64,000 nucleotides of DNA from CATQHS01 sp963422655 (GTDB lineage: Bacteria; Actinomycetota; Acidimicrobiia; Acidimicrobiales; Aldehydirespiratoraceae), in NCBI GenBank assembly GCA_963422655.1, contig OY730440.1:1984001-2048000 (forward strand), written 5' to 3'. How positions within the stretch are numbered: position 1 is the stretch's first letter; each line of letters starts with the position of its first letter. The notes beneath the pieces were generated by a model. That model saw only the letters and a program-made list of their open reading frames with translations, made no database searches and had not been told where the DNA came from. This document shows positions 41,940 to 51,158 of this stretch, piece after piece. The translations under genes were made by a program, and so were the position numbers.

Positions 41940-43073
41940 GTGGCCGTCGGCAACCCTTTCGTACCTTCGTTCGGGACCTCTCCGCCCCTGTTGGCGGGCC
42001 GTGACGACCTGCTCGCCGATATCGGTGACGCTCTTGCGGCCGGACCTGGTCATCCGGACTACACCACGTTGTTGATCGGGGTGAGGGGATCGGGCAAAAC
42101 GGTCGTGTTGGACGCCTTGGAGGATCTGGCTAACCGACGCGGTTGGGTCACGCTTGCTGAAGATGCGTCGCCTCCGCTGATCGGTCGGCTCACCAAAGCG
42201 GCATCGGAGTTGCTGGATGGTCTCGAAGACGCGCCCCGGATCCGGCGGCGGGTCTCCGGGGTCAGGTTCGCCGGTGTCGGGGTTGATCTCGAACCCGAAA
42301 CCGGTTCGGACATCTCGTCGATCTCACTGGATCTGCGCAGACTGCTCAGTCGTCTCGGTGGCCTCCTTGCCAATAAGGGGACCGGTTTGCTCATCACCCT
42401 CGACGAGTTGAACAGCGGGAAGCTCGAAGAAGTACGAGAATTCGGGAATGTTCTCCAGCACGTAACCCGTAGAGAGCAGAACCCCATTGCTTTGGTAGGG
42501 GCGGCGCTGCCGCAGATCGAAGACACGATCCTGGCGGGGCCGACCGCCACTTTCCTGCAGCGATGCTCGCGTTACGACATAGGTCGGCTCGATACCGCGA
42601 CGACGAGCCTGGCTCTCTCCGAGCCGATCTCCCAGCGGGGCGCAACCATCGACCGACAGGCCCTTGTCGCTGCGGTCGAAGCCACTTCCGGTTACCCGTT
42701 CATGATTCAACTGGTGGGTTTTCACACTTGGAAAGCGTCTCGGAACCCGGTCGCCGGGATCACCACGGCTGATGTGACCTCGGGTGTGGCCGAAGCCGAA
42801 GACCGGTTGGGTCGGCTCGTTTTCACCCATATGTGGGGGGAACGGTCGGCTGTGGACAAGAAGTTCCTGCTGGCCATGACCGTAGACGAAGGTAGGTCAC
42901 GGCTCACCAGTATCGCCGAGCGGCTCGGCGTAGGCACCAACTACGCCGGGGTCTACCGGCGCCGGCTGATCTCAGCCGGGGTGATCGTTTCGGCCGGTAG
43001 AGGTTTCGTGGATTTCTCGCATCGGGCTGCCCGGCGCTGGATTCGCGGAAAACGACAAGACGACCAGACGTGA
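41940..43073 (+). CDS. Orphan P-loop ATPase with C-terminal winged helix
   Basis: A 377-residue protein. N-terminal PPLLAGRDDLLADIGDAL and Walker A GVRGSGKTVVLDAL near 46-59 put it in the AAA_16/archaeal-ATPase group. LLITLDELNSG near 153 is Walker B. The C-terminal part VDEGRSRLTSIAERLGVG and YAGVYRRRLISAGVIV looks like a winged helix. Such ATPases often regulate or accompany defence and surface genes, but no specific role is known. GTG 41940 with GGAAGGG upstream. It lies just upstream of the sialidase on the same strand. Confidence 0.83.
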   Translation: MAVGNPFVPSFGTSPPLLAGRDDLLADIGDALAAGPGHPDYTTLLIGVRGSGKTVVLDALEDLANRRGWVTLAEDASPPLIGRLTKAASELLDGLEDAPRIRRRVSGVRFAGVGVDLEPETGSDISSISLDLRRLLSRLGGLLANKGTGLLITLDELNSGKLEEVREFGNVLQHVTRREQNPIALVGAALPQIEDTILAGPTATFLQRCSRYDIGRLDTATTSLALSEPISQRGATIDRQALVAAVEATSGYPFMIQLVGFHTWKASRNPVAGITTADVTSGVAEAEDRLGRLVFTHMWGERSAVDKKFLLAMTVDEGRSRLTSIAERLGVGTNYAGVYRRRLISAGVIVSAGRGFVDFSHRAARRWIRGKRQDDQT

Positions 43074-43156
43074 CAACCACCACGTTGTCGGTAGCGGTTG
43101 GGCATGGCCGCCACCGCGTAGATGGTGGCCTGGTTCGGGAGTGGTTGCTCCGTGGG

Positions 43157-43185
43157 TTGACAAAGCGTCTAGAGTAAGGAATCCT
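43157..43185 (+). promoter_or_regulatory. Promoter candidate for the sialidase gene
   Basis: A perfect -35 TTGACA at 43157-43162 is followed 17 bases later by AATCCT at 43180-43185, a weak -10. GGAGG at 43203-43207 is the ribosome site for ATG 43212. No hairpin separates it from the preceding ATPase gene. Confidence 0.45.
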
Positions 43186-43211
43186 GTCTCGGTTCGTTAG
43201 ATGGAGGAGCC

Positions 43212-46200
43212 ATGCGCCGTCGTTTTGTGTCAGTGTCTGCGGGTTTGGTGTTGGGTCTGTTGGCTGCCGTTGTCGCCCAAGCTGAGTCCACCGGGGGGGG
43301 GGGGGGGGGGTAATTGCTCAAGTAGCTCAGCCGCCCGCAGTCGTCATCCCAGATCCCGTCTTCGAGTATGACGGCGGCTCGTCTGGCACCGACTTCAACG
43401 GTTCAAGGGTTGTTGCACAGACTCAGACCAAGATAGATGCGATCAAGAACCTCACAGAGGGAACCATTGTCGCATCATTCAAGATTGATGAGTCAAGGTT
43501 AGGTTATATAAGTCAAACGAGTGGGATCTTTTGTGCCTCTGATTCGGGTGATCGTGAAAGCAAGCTTTGTCTGTATTTCAATGACTCGAGTCACTATGGC
43601 ATGCTGGCCAACGAAGATGGCAATGAGCTTATAAGCTTTGTGAGCAACAGGCACGCTGCGGGATCAGGTCGCGTAACTGTGGTGATATCAGTTTCCGGGT
43701 CAGATGGAACACGTATGATCACTAGTCAGCACCTGGATGCGGCATATCATAATCCGATGGCTAAGATATTTTTTGATGACATAGCAGACCTTGATCGGGT
43801 CACCATCGGTGGGAACTTCCAGAGTAATAGAAGTACATGGCCTATGAAAGGGAGTATCTACTTCGTTGAGGTCTATGACAAGCCATTCTCTGAGGATCAA
43901 GCTATCGCCAAGATCAACGAAACCTTACCGCCGCCTCTACAGCACACTGGCAGTCTTTCCTATATCCAAACTGGGCCACGAGCCTTCCAGTTCAAATTCC
44001 AACCTCCCGACGGCTTCCAAAAGGGGTCTCATCGCTGGGATTTTCCGGATGGTACCAGTAACGAAGACACCCTGACCCCAGAGTGGCAAATGCCTCTTGA
44101 TCAACTGGGTATACCTGGCAAAGTTACCATCACAGCTAGAGCACGATCAACTTCTGGTGTCAATCACGGCTACGAACCACAAGAAATAGTCAAGACAGTG
44201 TATGTAGATTCAAACAGTAGCCTGAAATCAAGTCCGGCGCCACACTTTCAGACTTGGGTCTTCAGGAATGGTGAAGCAGGGTTTTCTTGTTTCCGTATCC
44301 CAACCATTATACGAGCTGGTAATGGTGACCTCCTCGCCTTTGCTGAAGCACGACCGGTCCAATACATGTATAATCATATCTGGAGCTTCCGCCAGGAATG
44401 CCCCGACCACGCTATTGGTTTATCAATAGCAATGAAGCGTAGCGTTGACAATGGCATGACTTGGAGCCCTCTATCAATTATTGCGGAGAATATTATTGAG
44501 AGAACAGGTGAGCAACACGTGGCTCAAAATATCACTGCGGTGGTTGATACTATGGACAATGACTATCCACAGGGCAAGATCGTTATTGTGTATAACAAAG
44601 CAGAGTACGGCGCGTTTGATATAATCCTAGGCAAAGGTATACGTAGAACCATATCAGCATGGTCTGACGATCATGGCCACACTTGGAATCATTATCCGGT
44701 TAGCTCCCCCAAGGGTACCGAACCGGGCGATATTACGAATCAAATTGGCAAGCAATACAATCCAGATTATGGATATGTTTACGGCAGTGACTATGCCGCT
44801 TTAAACTATAACTCTAGCGCTGAGGATCGTTGGCTTTCTCTTTTTGGTACGCTTGGCCATTCGATTCAACTCACGGAAAGCCGTAACCCAACAGTCAGAG
44901 GTCGGCTTTTTGTAACTGGTAGCTTAATAAATTATGAGCCAACACCTGACTGCTTCAACACGTACAACTATGTATTTTGGAGCGATGACCATGGAAAGAC
45001 TTGGCAGATCGGGGGCAAGGTCGATTCACAATATTTCTTGAACGAAGCGATAGCAGTAGAACTAGAGAATGGCGATGTGCTGATCAATTCACGTGGCTAT
45101 AAACGCCAACGAACCACGCAGTTGCATTTCATGGCGGGTCAATGTCGGGGACGCATTCTGGTTAGATTATTCAGCGAATATGACCTGAATAAGCGGGTAT
45201 TGTCTCTGGCTACCTTTGATGATGAAGGGAAAATCAGCTTCAAATATTCTCGTCCGTCCAATCAATTGCCAATGTCTCAAACGGCGGCTGGAATGATTCG
45301 CATCACAAAGAGCACCCAGAAAATATTCGGTAGCAGCAGTCGGATAGCGGTTACTGGTCCCGATGACCGACCCGAGGACTATAGATGGGGTAATATTCGC
45401 CGATATCAGAATCGTACCCGCATGGCTCTGTGGATGTCTCGAGATGAAGGGAAGAATTGGAATGCTTACGGATCAACCCCTAAGCTTCTGAATCCTTATG
45501 CGTCGAGCTATAGTGATATTGTCGCGTTGCCAGATACCAGAGTGGGGGTTCTGTACGAAGGTGGATTGTCTGCCGGTGTAGCATATGGTGGAGATCAAGG
45601 TGGCATTCTTTTTGCTTCTGCGTCGTTGCATTGGTTGTCTGATGGTGCTGATCAGCGGGCGCTCGTTCGTCGTGATGCGTCGAGTACTAGCTTCGACGGG
45701 TCGTCGGGGTTTGTCGATCTTTCGTCGTCGGTTGGCGAGGTCGATGACATGACCGAGGGGTCGGTGGTGGTGTCGTTCAAAACCGATGGGGCGGCTGCTG
45801 GTCAGACCCTGTTTTCGGTTTCGGATTCTAGTGACACGGACAGTGTGTGGGGGTTGGTTCAAACCGGTGATGGGCGTTTCGGGGTGTATGCCCGCAACGA
45901 CAGCACAGATGTGAACCTCACGCACTTCGATCAGGATCTGGTGACTGACGGGTTGTGGCATCAGATGGCGGTGACGGTGGGTTCTGACGGTACTCACATC
46001 TACGTGGACGGCGAGCACGTCGCTCACACAGAATCGACCGGTTTCTTTGCTGATGTCGACGGCCTCGACGTCATGGACTTGGGACGCGTCGTCATCTCTG
46101 GTGGGGCGGCGGGGTTCTGGGATGGTTCGATCGGCATGATGGAGGTCTTCGACGGGGTCCTCACCGCCGAACAAGCCGTCGCTGCTACCCAACCCGCGGC

Positions 46201-46813
46201 CATGCCGGTAGCAGCCTTCCACGTCGACCAAGACCTCACCACCGATCAGGCCATTTCGATGGCCACCGCCCCGGGTGGCACCGACCTGGTCGCCGATCAT
46301 CTGCCGCAGTGGGAGTGCAACGAACTGGCCGCGTCCTGGGCTATCGGCACCACCTTCACCGCCCCGGACTCGGTGACCGACCAGGCCACGGTGTTTCAAA
46401 GCGAAGACTCGGTGACCACCAGCGAAGGTAACGCGTCGACCGCTTCGCTGATGCTGGGAATCTGGGGCCCCGACGGCGGGGAACGAATCGGGCTGCGCTA
46501 CGACAGCCCCGTCGCCTCCGAATGGGACCTGTCGGTACCCTTCGACGCGTACAGCGGACAGAAAGTGTCGATGATCGCGGTCATGGGCCCAGTCAACTCG
46601 TATCTGATCATCAACGGTCAAACCGTAGCCACCACCCCCACCCCCGTCCCCGAAGGCCCACACATCTGGCACCCAGCCAACACCACCATCGGCACCACCA
46701 ACACCGACCACGCCCTCGGCACCAACCTCAAGACACTAGCCATCTGGAAAGGCGTCGTCCCCTCCACCCCCCTCGCCCAATCACTCACCCTCGCCCACAA
46801 CATCACCCGATAA
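43212..46813 (+). CDS. Secreted multidomain sialidase; frame broken at a G18 tract (phase-variable OFF form)
   Basis: ATG 43212 encodes a signal peptide (MRRRFVSVSAGLVLGLLAA then VVAQAES) and runs into 18 G, then stops at TAA 43311. The large body frame is open from 43310 to 46813 in the third-frame relation that needs 16 or 19 G. Body domains in order: lectin-like N-domain (43330-43950), a short linker domain, and the sialidase propeller. The propeller has FRIP at 44291-44302 and four Asp boxes (44441-44464, 44663-44686, 44981-45004, 45437-45460), each S-x-D-x-G-x-T/N-W. Then come a LamG-like domain (45670-46180) and another lectin-like domain. It should release sialic acids outside the cell. 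A sequencing miscount of the homopolymer is the main alternative. Confidence 0.85.
43293..43310 (+). repeat. Homopolymer of 18 G inside the sialidase gene
   Basis: Eighteen consecutive G follow the signal-peptide codons (ending S-T) and precede GTAATTGCTCAAGT. With 3n G the frame meets TAA at once. With 3n+2 G it meets TGA 18 codons past the tract. With 3n+1 G it enters the sialidase frame. Long G tracts of this kind switch genes by slipped-strand mispairing in other bacteria. Confidence 0.9.
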
Positions 46814-46907
46814 ACCAGCCCGACACCGTCTTCGAAACTGACCTCTGGCCCAGGTTGGGGTGATCCCGAGCGAGAGCGGGGCGAGGTGGTGCTATTGCCG
46901 GTCGGGC

Positions 46908-48017
46908 TCACCGACCGCCCAGAGAAGCGGCCAGTTCGGCCGCCTTGGCCGCCATGTCCAACACGACTTCGCCGAAGGCCTCGTGGGCCCCGATAGCGGA
47001 CCGGCCCGATACCCAGCGGGCGTAGCTCGGTTCGAGTACGGCCGCCATCTTGAACCGGGCCAGCACAATGTAATAGTCGATGTCGTCGACGGGTCGTCCG
47101 CTCACCTCTCGGTAGAAGTCGATCAGCTCTTGGCGGGTGGGCATCCCGGTACAGTCGGCGTAGCCACCGGCGCGGTCCTCGCCAGGGTCGGGCCAGCCCA
47201 TCAACACCCAGGCCAAGTCCAGCACCGGGTCGCCGATCGTGCCCATCTCCCAGTCGATGATGGCGGCCAGACGGGCCGGAGCCCCGTGACGGAACATGAC
47301 GTTGGCGAACTGGTAGTCGCCGTGCATGATCCCCGGTTGGTAGTGGCGGGGCCGGTGGGCCCTCAGCCAGGCCGCGGCCTCGTCAAAACCGGGTATCTCC
47401 CGGAAACGATGAGGTTCCAGGTGAGCTGTCCAACGGTCGGCTTGGCGTTCGTGAAAGCCGTCGGGCCGGCCCAGACCGTCCAGCCCCATCGCTTTCCAAT
47501 CGACCGTAGCCAGTTCGCCGATGCCCCGGATCAGCTCGTAGGCCAGCCCGGGCCGGGCCTGCATGTCGGTGTCGAAGGGGGCGGGCCAGTTCTTGGTCTG
47601 CATCACCGACCAGCCGTCTACCAGCTCGGTCATGTAGAACCAGGCCCCGGCCACGGACGGGTCGTCGCAGGCGCCGTACACCCTCGGGTGGGGTATATCG
47701 GTGGAGCCCAACGCCTCGAGGATCCGGTATTCGCGCATCATGACGGGGTTGCGGTCGGCGGCGACGTCTAGTGGCGGGCGCCGCAACGCCATGGGTTCGC
47801 CCCCTCGGCGGACTTCCAGCAAAACGTTAGAGGCTCCTCCGCTCAGCGCCGCCAGCTCGGGTCGGTCCCCGGAGCCGGGCAGGCCGACGGAGTCCATCCA
47901 GTGGGCCAGGGCCTCGATGTTGATCTCGGCGGTGGGATCGACCCCGGTTGCTGCGTCACCGGGGTCGAGATTCTCCCGAGGGTCGGCACCTCTCGACGGG
48001 GTACCGCTTTGACTCAT
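46908..48017 (-). CDS. Phosphotransferase (APH/ACAD10-like) family protein
   Basis: A 369-residue aminoglycoside-phosphotransferase-fold protein. HGDYQFANVMFR near 250 holds the catalytic Asp and Asn, and IIDWEMGTIGDPVLDLAWVL near 270 the metal Asp. ALSGGASNVLLEVRR near 55 is the nucleotide loop. Related proteins are fused to or beside acyl-CoA dehydrogenases (ACAD10/11) and phosphorylate hydroxyacyl-CoA; that fits here, since its ATG overlaps the stop of an acyl-CoA dehydrogenase gene. Confidence 0.88.
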   Translation of the reverse strand: MSQSGTPSRGADPRENLDPGDAATGVDPTAEINIEALAHWMDSVGLPGSGDRPELAALSGGASNVLLEVRRGGEPMALRRPPLDVAADRNPVMMREYRILEALGSTDIPHPRVYGACDDPSVAGAWFYMTELVDGWSVMQTKNWPAPFDTDMQARPGLAYELIRGIGELATVDWKAMGLDGLGRPDGFHERQADRWTAHLEPHRFREIPGFDEAAAWLRAHRPRHYQPGIMHGDYQFANVMFRHGAPARLAAIIDWEMGTIGDPVLDLAWVLMGWPDPGEDRAGGYADCTGMPTRQELIDFYREVSGRPVDDIDYYIVLARFKMAAVLEPSYARWVSGRSAIGAHEAFGEVVLDMAAKAAELAASLGGR

Positions 48018-49315
48018 CGGGAAGCTATCTCCTGCTCGAGCAGGGACCCGAACCGTTCCCGGGCCGCGGCCCGCCGGGCCGGAAGATGCTCGGAGGGCCA
48101 GATACCGTCGCAGGCCTGGTAGCTCTTGAGCACTTGGCGGGCCAGCGTGATCTTGTGGACCTCGGTGGGGCCATCGGCGATGCCCAGAGCCGGGCCGGCC
48201 AGATACATTGAGCCGATAGGCATTTCGTTGGACATCCCCAACGCGCCGTGCAGATGCAGGCAGGTCGACACGATCTCGTGCAGGACACCGGGGGTGGCGA
48301 CTTTCACCGCTGCGATCTCCTTACGAGCCTCGGCCGCGCCGACCCGGTCGACCACCCAGGCCGCGTGGAGTACTTGGAGCCGGAACTGGTGGAGCTCGAT
48401 CCAGGAGTCGGCTATCTGGGACTGCACCATCTGCTTGCGGGCCAGTACCTCATCCTGTGTGACCCGGCTCAAGGCCCGCTCGCACATCATGTCGAAGGCC
48501 CGCTGAGCCATGCCGATCGATCGCATGGCGTGGTGGAGCCGGCCTCCGCCCAGCCGGGTCTGGGCGATGACGAAGCCCTGACCCTCCCCGCCCAGCAGGC
48601 TGTCGGCCGGTACCCGGCAATCGCTGAATCGCAGGTAGCCGTGGCTGCCGTCTGCTTCGTCGTCGCCGATGAGGCCCACGTTTCGGATCAGGTCCATCCC
48701 CGAAGTTCCCTTGGGCACCAAAAACATGGAAGCGCCCCGGTGGATGGGCACTTCGGTGTCGGTGACGACCATGACGATACAGAAGCTGGCGTAGCGGTAG
48801 TTGGAGGCGAACCACTTCTCGCCGTTGATCACCCAGTCGTTCCCGTCCCGGCGGGCCGTGCAGGTGAACTGCCCGGGATCGGATCCCGCCGTCGGTTCGG
48901 TCATGGCGTAGGTGGAGCAGATCCGTCCCTGCAGCAGCGGTTCGAGGAACTCGGCCTTCTGGGCGTCGGTGCCGTAGTGGGCCAGGATCTCGGCGTTGCC
49001 GGAGTCGGGAGCCTGGGTGCCGAACACGCTCGGAGCCCAGTGCGAGCGCCCCAGTATCTCGTTGAGCAGCGCCAGCTCGAGCTGGCCGTAGCCCCTACCA
49101 CCGAGCTCGGGGCCCAGATGGCAGGCCCACATGCCATGGGCCTGCACCTGTTCCTGAAGCGGGCCGACCACCTCGGTGTGGACCCGATGGGCCTTGTCGT
49201 AGACGAGCTTGGAGCCGAAGAGGGCGTCGAGAGGCTCGATCTCGGCTGCGACGAAGCTGCGGACCCAGTCCAGCTTCTGTTGGTACTCGGGGTCGGTGGA
49301 GAAGTCCCAAGCCAC
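48014..49315 (-). CDS. Acyl-CoA dehydrogenase (ACAD11-like)
   Basis: About 433 residues from GTG 49315 (VAWDFSTDPEYQQKL); the frame continues up to 49519 without family sequence. This FAD flavoprotein desaturates acyl-CoA. YAMTEPTAGSDPGQFTC near 155 and WVINGEKWFASNYRYA near 175 are the substrate/FAD signatures. LHGALGMSNEMPIGSMY near 370 sits in the C-terminal helical domain. The end overlaps the phosphotransferase start as ATGA. With the adjacent SDR, the three genes look like a catabolic unit for a hydroxylated or unusual acyl chain. Confidence 0.9.
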   Translation of the reverse strand: MAWDFSTDPEYQQKLDWVRSFVAAEIEPLDALFGSKLVYDKAHRVHTEVVGPLQEQVQAHGMWACHLGPELGGRGYGQLELALLNEILGRSHWAPSVFGTQAPDSGNAEILAHYGTDAQKAEFLEPLLQGRICSTYAMTEPTAGSDPGQFTCTARRDGNDWVINGEKWFASNYRYASFCIVMVVTDTEVPIHRGASMFLVPKGTSGMDLIRNVGLIGDDEADGSHGYLRFSDCRVPADSLLGGEGQGFVIAQTRLGGGRLHHAMRSIGMAQRAFDMMCERALSRVTQDEVLARKQMVQSQIADSWIELHQFRLQVLHAAWVVDRVGAAEARKEIAAVKVATPGVLHEIVSTCLHLHGALGMSNEMPIGSMYLAGPALGIADGPTEVHKITLARQVLKSYQACDGIWPSEHLPARRAAARERFGSLLEQEIASR

Positions 49316-49329
49316 GGTCGAGCCTGCCT

Positions 49330-50277
49330 TTACGACCGGGGTCCGGGCGATCCCAGCAGACCTGGCGATCCCGTCAGCCTTGGCGCCCCTTGGTCCCGGG
49401 CGAAGGCGTTGCCGGTGTAGAGGTCGTGCAGGCCTTGGAGCAACTGCCGGGGTGGCTCGGCGCCGAACTCGTGCTCGGCCCCCGAAGCCATGATCTGCTC
49501 CCGGTGGCGCAACTCCCACATGCTCTCGCAGAAGCCGGAGTATTCGTCGGGTCGGGTGATCATCCAGATGATGCCCTCGGCTGCCACCGAAGCGGGTGCC
49601 CAGGTGCTGGTGTCGATCCCGGCCATATTGGCCAGCGCCCCTTCGGAGGCCACCGGGACGTCGATGCGGAAGCAGTTGACGGCGATCCGGTCGGGGTGGA
49701 GCTGGCGGGCCAAGTCGGTGGTCATACGCTCCAAGGCGATCTTGGACATGCCGTAGGACATGAGCCCGGGCACCGGTCGCAGTGCCGCCTGCGACGACAG
49801 GTTGACGATCCGGCCCCGGCCTGCCGACCTGAGGTGTTCCAGAGCGGCCCGCACCGTCAGCAGCGGGGCCTGAAGGTTGATGGCCATGATCAGGTCGTGG
49901 CGTTTCAAGGCGATGTCGATGTCACCCACGAAGGTGACGGCGGCGTTGTTCACCACCACGTCGAGCCGTTCGAAGGTCTCAACCGTGGTGGTGACCATGG
50001 CTTCGATGGCACCGGGCGAGGTCAGGTCGGTGGGCACGGCGACGGCCTCCCCGCCGGCTTCGATGATGGCGGCCACCGTCTCGTCGAGGGTGCCCGGTGT
50101 GGACTTCGGGGCCGCAGCCGTCGAGCGGGCCGCGACCGCCACTCGGGCCCCTTCGGACGCAGCCGCTATGGCCGTGGCCGCGCCCACGCCCCGGCTGGCT
50201 CCGGTCACCAGCACCACCTTGCCGTCCAAGTCGTAGCTGTCGTCGATGGGCACGGCTCGGGTGGATTCCGGGTTCAC
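49330..50277 (-). CDS. SDR oxidoreductase
   Basis: A 315-residue short-chain dehydrogenase, longer than usual by a C-terminal tail. NAD(P) motif VTGASRGVGAATAIA near 23-37, NNAA near 110, and catalytic S-Y-K in NLSSQAALR and YGMSKIALER near 158-178 are present. The tail (EYSGFCESMWELRHREQ) recalls the HSDL2-type SDRs that act on acyl-CoA substrates. GTG start. It is the first gene of the SDR-acyl-CoA dehydrogenase-phosphotransferase operon; the acyl-CoA dehydrogenase GTG lies 15 bases after its stop. Confidence 0.85.
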   Translation of the reverse strand: MNPESTRAVPIDDSYDLDGKVVLVTGASRGVGAATAIAAASEGARVAVAARSTAAAPKSTPGTLDETVAAIIEAGGEAVAVPTDLTSPGAIEAMVTTTVETFERLDVVVNNAAVTFVGDIDIALKRHDLIMAINLQAPLLTVRAALEHLRSAGRGRIVNLSSQAALRPVPGLMSYGMSKIALERMTTDLARQLHPDRIAVNCFRIDVPVASEGALANMAGIDTSTWAPASVAAEGIIWMITRPDEYSGFCESMWELRHREQIMASGAEHEFGAEPPRQLLQGLHDLYTGNAFARDQGAPRLTGSPGLLGSPGPRS

Positions 50278-50366
50278 GATGTCGTGAATGGTAACCGTTT
50301 ACACCCACTAGGGTTGGCATCGGTTCAGTGTCGTTCTGCTGACCGTGGTTGTCAGAGGAAAGCGAA

Positions 50367-51131
50367 TTGACGGAGATCGGGAGAAAATTCGACGGCAAGG
50401 TGGCCATCGTCACCGGCGCCGGTCAGGGCATCGGCGAGGTCTACGCCGGGCACTTGGCCCGAGCCGGAGCTGCCGTTGTCGTGGCCGAGATCGACCCGGA
50501 CCAAGGCCGTCGGGTCGCGGCCGAGATCACCGACCGGGGCGGGGCCGCCACCTTCGTGCCGGTCGACGTTGCCGAGGCGGCCTCGGCTGAGACCATGGCG
50601 GCGGCCGCCGTCGACACCTACGGCGGCATCGACTACCTGGTCAACAACGCCGCCATCTTCCACGGGATGCGTATCGACGGCCTGACCACCGTCGACCTCG
50701 ACTACTTCTACCGGTTCATGGCCGTCAACCTCTACGGTGCTCTGCACTGCACCCGGGCCGTGGTGGGGGCCATGACCGAGCGGGGCGGCGGCGGCATCGT
50801 CAACCAGTCGTCCACCGCGGCCTGGATGCCGGCCGGGTACTACGGCCTGGCCAAGCTGGGTATCAACGGTCTCACGGCCAGCCTGGCCATGGAACTGGGC
50901 GGGCGTAACATACGGGTGAACGCCATCGCCCCCGGACCCATCGACACCGAGGCCACCCGCATGGTGTTACCTCCCGACGCCCAGACCGCCATGACCCAGA
51001 CCCTGGCCCTCAAGCGGATGGGCACGCCCGCTGACCTGGTCGGCACGCTGGAGTTCTTGCTGTCCGACGACTCCGGCTGGCTGACCGGTCAGGTCGTCAG
51101 TGTCGACGGGCTCCAGATCACCCGGGTCTGA
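50367..51131 (+). CDS. SDR oxidoreductase (3-oxoacyl reductase-like)
   Basis: A classical SDR of about 254 residues. TTG 50367 is preceded by AGAGGAAAG at good distance; TTG 50349 would add six residues. Motifs are VTGAGQGIGEVYAGHLA, NNAAIFHG, NQSSTAAWMP and YYGLAKLGINGLTASLA with the YxxxK pair, and the C-terminal GWLTGQVVSVDG. The substrate is probably an alcohol or ketone in lipid or terpenoid breakdown. It is divergent from the preceding SDR; the 89-base gap holds the imperfect inverted repeat GTAACCGTTTAC, a possible repressor site. Confidence 0.87.
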   Translation: MTEIGRKFDGKVAIVTGAGQGIGEVYAGHLARAGAAVVVAEIDPDQGRRVAAEITDRGGAATFVPVDVAEAASAETMAAAAVDTYGGIDYLVNNAAIFHGMRIDGLTTVDLDYFYRFMAVNLYGALHCTRAVVGAMTERGGGGIVNQSSTAAWMPAGYYGLAKLGINGLTASLAMELGGRNIRVNAIAPGPIDTEATRMVLPPDAQTAMTQTLALKRMGTPADLVGTLEFLLSDDSGWLTGQVVSVDGLQITRV

Positions 51132-51158
51132 GCCGGCGGACTGCTGCGGTATCAGGCC

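Noticed and set aside
45473..46711. 412-residue minus-strand open frame opposite the sialidase C-terminus
   Set aside because: Shadow of the LamG region, with no motif and no ribosome site.
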